Source: Shewanella violacea DSS12
Lineage (GTDB): Bacteria; Pseudomonadota; Gammaproteobacteria; Enterobacterales; Shewanellaceae
Assembly: GCF_000091325.1 (NCBI RefSeq)
Contig: NC_014012.1
Coordinates: forward strand, 4,113,685-4,177,684
Direction: 5' to 3'
DNA: 64,000 bases
Shown: positions 62,455 to 64,000 of the stretch, in pieces
Numbering within the stretch: position 1 is the first letter of the stretch
How the letters are laid out: each line of letters opens with the position of its first letter
Translations under genes and position numbers: made by a program
The notes under the pieces: generated by a model
What the model was told of the DNA's origin: nothing
Database searches by the model: none
Seen by the model: the letters and a program-made list of their open reading frames with translations, nothing else

Positions 62455-63813
62455 ATGGGCGCGACGCAAAAAATGACAATATTTAAACTATGTATATTGG
62501 CTGGTGCGGCACTAGTCGGCACCATGAGCGTCGCTGCTCAAGCTATGACTCCGGCGCAGACGATGTTAGGTGACGCACCGAGTGTCCCTAAGAATATAGT
62601 GATCATGATAGGTGACGGTATGGGCCCCGCCTATACCAGCGCCTATCGATACTATAAAGACAACCCAGATACACAAGAGATAGAGCAGACGGTATTCGAC
62701 CGCTTGCTAGTGGGAACCTCGAGTACATACCCAGCTAGAGTGAGTGGTTATGTCACAGATTCGGCAGCCGCGGCAACGGCACTAGCCACTGGGGTTAAAT
62801 CCTATAATGGGGCTATCTCTGTCGATATCAATAAGCAGACGATTCCTACCATAATGGAAAAAGCTAAGGCTCTAGGACTCGCTACTGGAGTGGCGGTGAC
62901 ATCACAGATTAACCATGCTACTCCGGCCGCATTTCTCAGCCACAATGAAAGCCGTAGCAATTATGATGCGTTAGCTAAAAGCTACCTTACAACTGATACC
63001 GATGTGATGTTGGGCGGTGGCAAAAAGTATTTCCCTGTCAGTCTGATAGAAAAATTCCAGGCTAAGGGATATCAATACCTGTCGGACTTTAACCAGCTGG
63101 ATTCTATCAAACAAGGTAAGGTCATTGGCCTGTTTGCCAATGTGCAACTGCCATGGGCAATCGATGATAATGACAAGAACAAGCTAAGCAAGATGACGGC
63201 TAAGGCCTTAGAACTCTTATCTCAACATGACAAAGGCTTCGTGCTGCTAATCGAGGGCAGTTTGATCGACTGGGCCGGACACAATAATGATATTGTGACG
63301 GCAATGGGCGAGATGGAAGAATTCGCTAATGCAATAGAAGTCGTAGAGCAATACATCAGGAACAATGACAATACGCTCATGCTAGTAACGGCAGATCACA
63401 ATACCGGTGGCTTAAGCATAGGTGCCAACGGCGAGTATAGCTGGAATACCAGTATCATCAGGGGTGTACAAGCCAGCCCGGATTTTATCGCAAACGATGC
63501 CCTCATTCATGATGACTGGTTAGCACGAGTCAGCTTAAATTTAGGCTTCGAGCCGAATGAAGATGAAGCGTCTCAATTAGCGCGAGCACGTATGCAAGGT
63601 AAAGAGGTGATGACCACAAGCATAAAGCACCTCATAGATAGCCGCTCAAACACAGGCTGGACTACAGGCGGACACACAGGCGTCGACGTACAAGTATTCG
63701 CAACGGGTCCCGCAGCTAGCCTATTTGCAGGTTATCAGGACAACACAGATATCGCGAATAAACTCATCAGCTTACTGCCTAAAGCTAAGTCCAAGTCTCA
63801 GTCAAATAAATAA
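62455..63813 (+). CDS. alkaline phosphatase
   Basis: A 452-residue periplasmic phosphomonoesterase of the PhoA type. Signal sequence to about residue 30 (MSVAAQA), metal ligand Asp in MIGDGMGPAY, nucleophile Ser103 in VTDSAAAATALATG, VTSQINHATPAAF, LIEGSLIDWAGH, VTADHNTGG and GGHTGVDV, all of which supply metal or phosphate ligands. It releases phosphate from organic esters. AGGA precedes the ATG. No pho box is recognised upstream because the spacer is filled with gshB tail copies. Confidence 0.93.
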   Translation: MGATQKMTIFKLCILAGAALVGTMSVAAQAMTPAQTMLGDAPSVPKNIVIMIGDGMGPAYTSAYRYYKDNPDTQEIEQTVFDRLLVGTSSTYPARVSGYVTDSAAAATALATGVKSYNGAISVDINKQTIPTIMEKAKALGLATGVAVTSQINHATPAAFLSHNESRSNYDALAKSYLTTDTDVMLGGGKKYFPVSLIEKFQAKGYQYLSDFNQLDSIKQGKVIGLFANVQLPWAIDDNDKNKLSKMTAKALELLSQHDKGFVLLIEGSLIDWAGHNNDIVTAMGEMEEFANAIEVVEQYIRNNDNTLMLVTADHNTGGLSIGANGEYSWNTSIIRGVQASPDFIANDALIHDDWLARVSLNLGFEPNEDEASQLARARMQGKEVMTTSIKHLIDSRSNTGWTTGGHTGVDVQVFATGPAASLFAGYQDNTDIANKLISLLPKAKSKSQSNK

Positions 63814-63828
63814 CCACAAACACAAGCA

Positions 63829-64000
63829 TTAACTCCCCAGCTTAGCGAGCTGGGGCAATGACTCTACTGGCCACACCCCATCACCCTCTATCTCATTGAG
63901 TATCCTGAAGGCCTTCCTCTCATCTATAGGCTTGGAGAACAGATACCCCTGAGCCAATTCACATCTGGCTGCGGCGAGAAAATCACATTGTTCCTGAGTC
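63829..64000 (-). CDS. EAL-domain protein, C-terminal end only
   Basis: Reverse-strand translation gives 56 residues, with CDFLAAARCELAQGYLFSKP and IDERKAFRIL, then a stop at 63831-63829. The AQGYLFSKP block is the usual end of c-di-GMP phosphodiesterase EAL domains. The rest lies outside the window, so activity cannot be judged. Its last codons contain a perfect CCCCAGCT/AGCTGGGG hairpin. Confidence 0.85.
   Translation of the reverse strand, partial: TQEQCDFLAAARCELAQGYLFSKPIDERKAFRILNEIEGDGVWPVESLPQLAKLGS

Noticed and set aside
63835..63855. CCCCAGCT/AGCTGGGG hairpin as a terminator for alkaline phosphatase
   Set aside because: No T-run on the plus strand and it lies within the EAL-gene coding end, so the pairing may be incidental.

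Overview
This window looks like a chromosomal segment of a marine gammaproteobacterium of the genus Shewanella. The reasons are the single 1518-residue carboxylase fusion, the ExeM-type nuclease with a GlyGly-CTERM tail, DUF3087 and DUF5062 proteins, a chromosomal Qnr homologue, an S46 dipeptidyl-peptidase, and the conserved block sprT-endA-rsmE-gshB. All assignments come from reading the sequence and recalling families; no search was run.

Layout. 1-8.6 kb: the 5' part of mpl (cut by the window edge), hspQ, a membrane protein, a SIMPL-domain periplasmic protein, a WD40-like lipoprotein, a tryptophanyl-tRNA synthetase gene split by a 267-bp MITE, a CPA1 antiporter and lgt. 8.8-18.3 kb: gabD with a divergent LysR regulator, several small or unknown genes, a 143-bp tandem repeat block, and an NhaC-type antiporter. 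18.4-22 kb: an RluF-like pseudouridine synthase, then an accessory island with two AT-rich genes of unknown function that are integron gene cassettes with attC sites but no integrase, flanked by three copies of a structured repeat. 22-36.7 kb: S46 peptidase, aromatic amino-acid permease, a Mn riboswitch and Mn exporter, catalase, ExeM nuclease, a VpsT/CsgD-like regulator and serA. 36.7-47.9 kb: a four-fold serA tail repeat, ygfZ, a DksA-like protein, truncated haemoglobin, an FAD oxidoreductase, an ABC exporter operon with an AttH-like lipoprotein, qnr and a DUF5062 gene. 48-57.4 kb: a three-gene outer-membrane/periplasmic/diguanylate-cyclase operon, and the carboxylase fusion with a divergent LysR gene. 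57.7-64 kb: a periplasmic pyroglutamyl-peptidase-like protein lacking its catalytic Cys, sprT-endA-rsmE-gshB, alkaline phosphatase, and the C-terminus of an EAL protein.

The strongest unusual signals are these. (1) A Trp-Trp leader peptide with nested alternative hairpins lies upstream of the MITE-broken second trpS. (2) In the two integron cassettes, each 5' end is the perfect 11-bp complement of its own attC R'' end. (3) A repeat family has two stems that covary between copies. (4) In many places the 3' end of a gene has been tandemly copied just beyond its stop codon (LysR, a secreted protein, serA, an ABC permease, a diguanylate cyclase, gshB). In one case the copies keep the overlapping stop/start junction to the next gene.

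TTG start codons with plausible Shine-Dalgarno sequences are frequent here. Several start choices below rest on such sites and are noted where uncertain.
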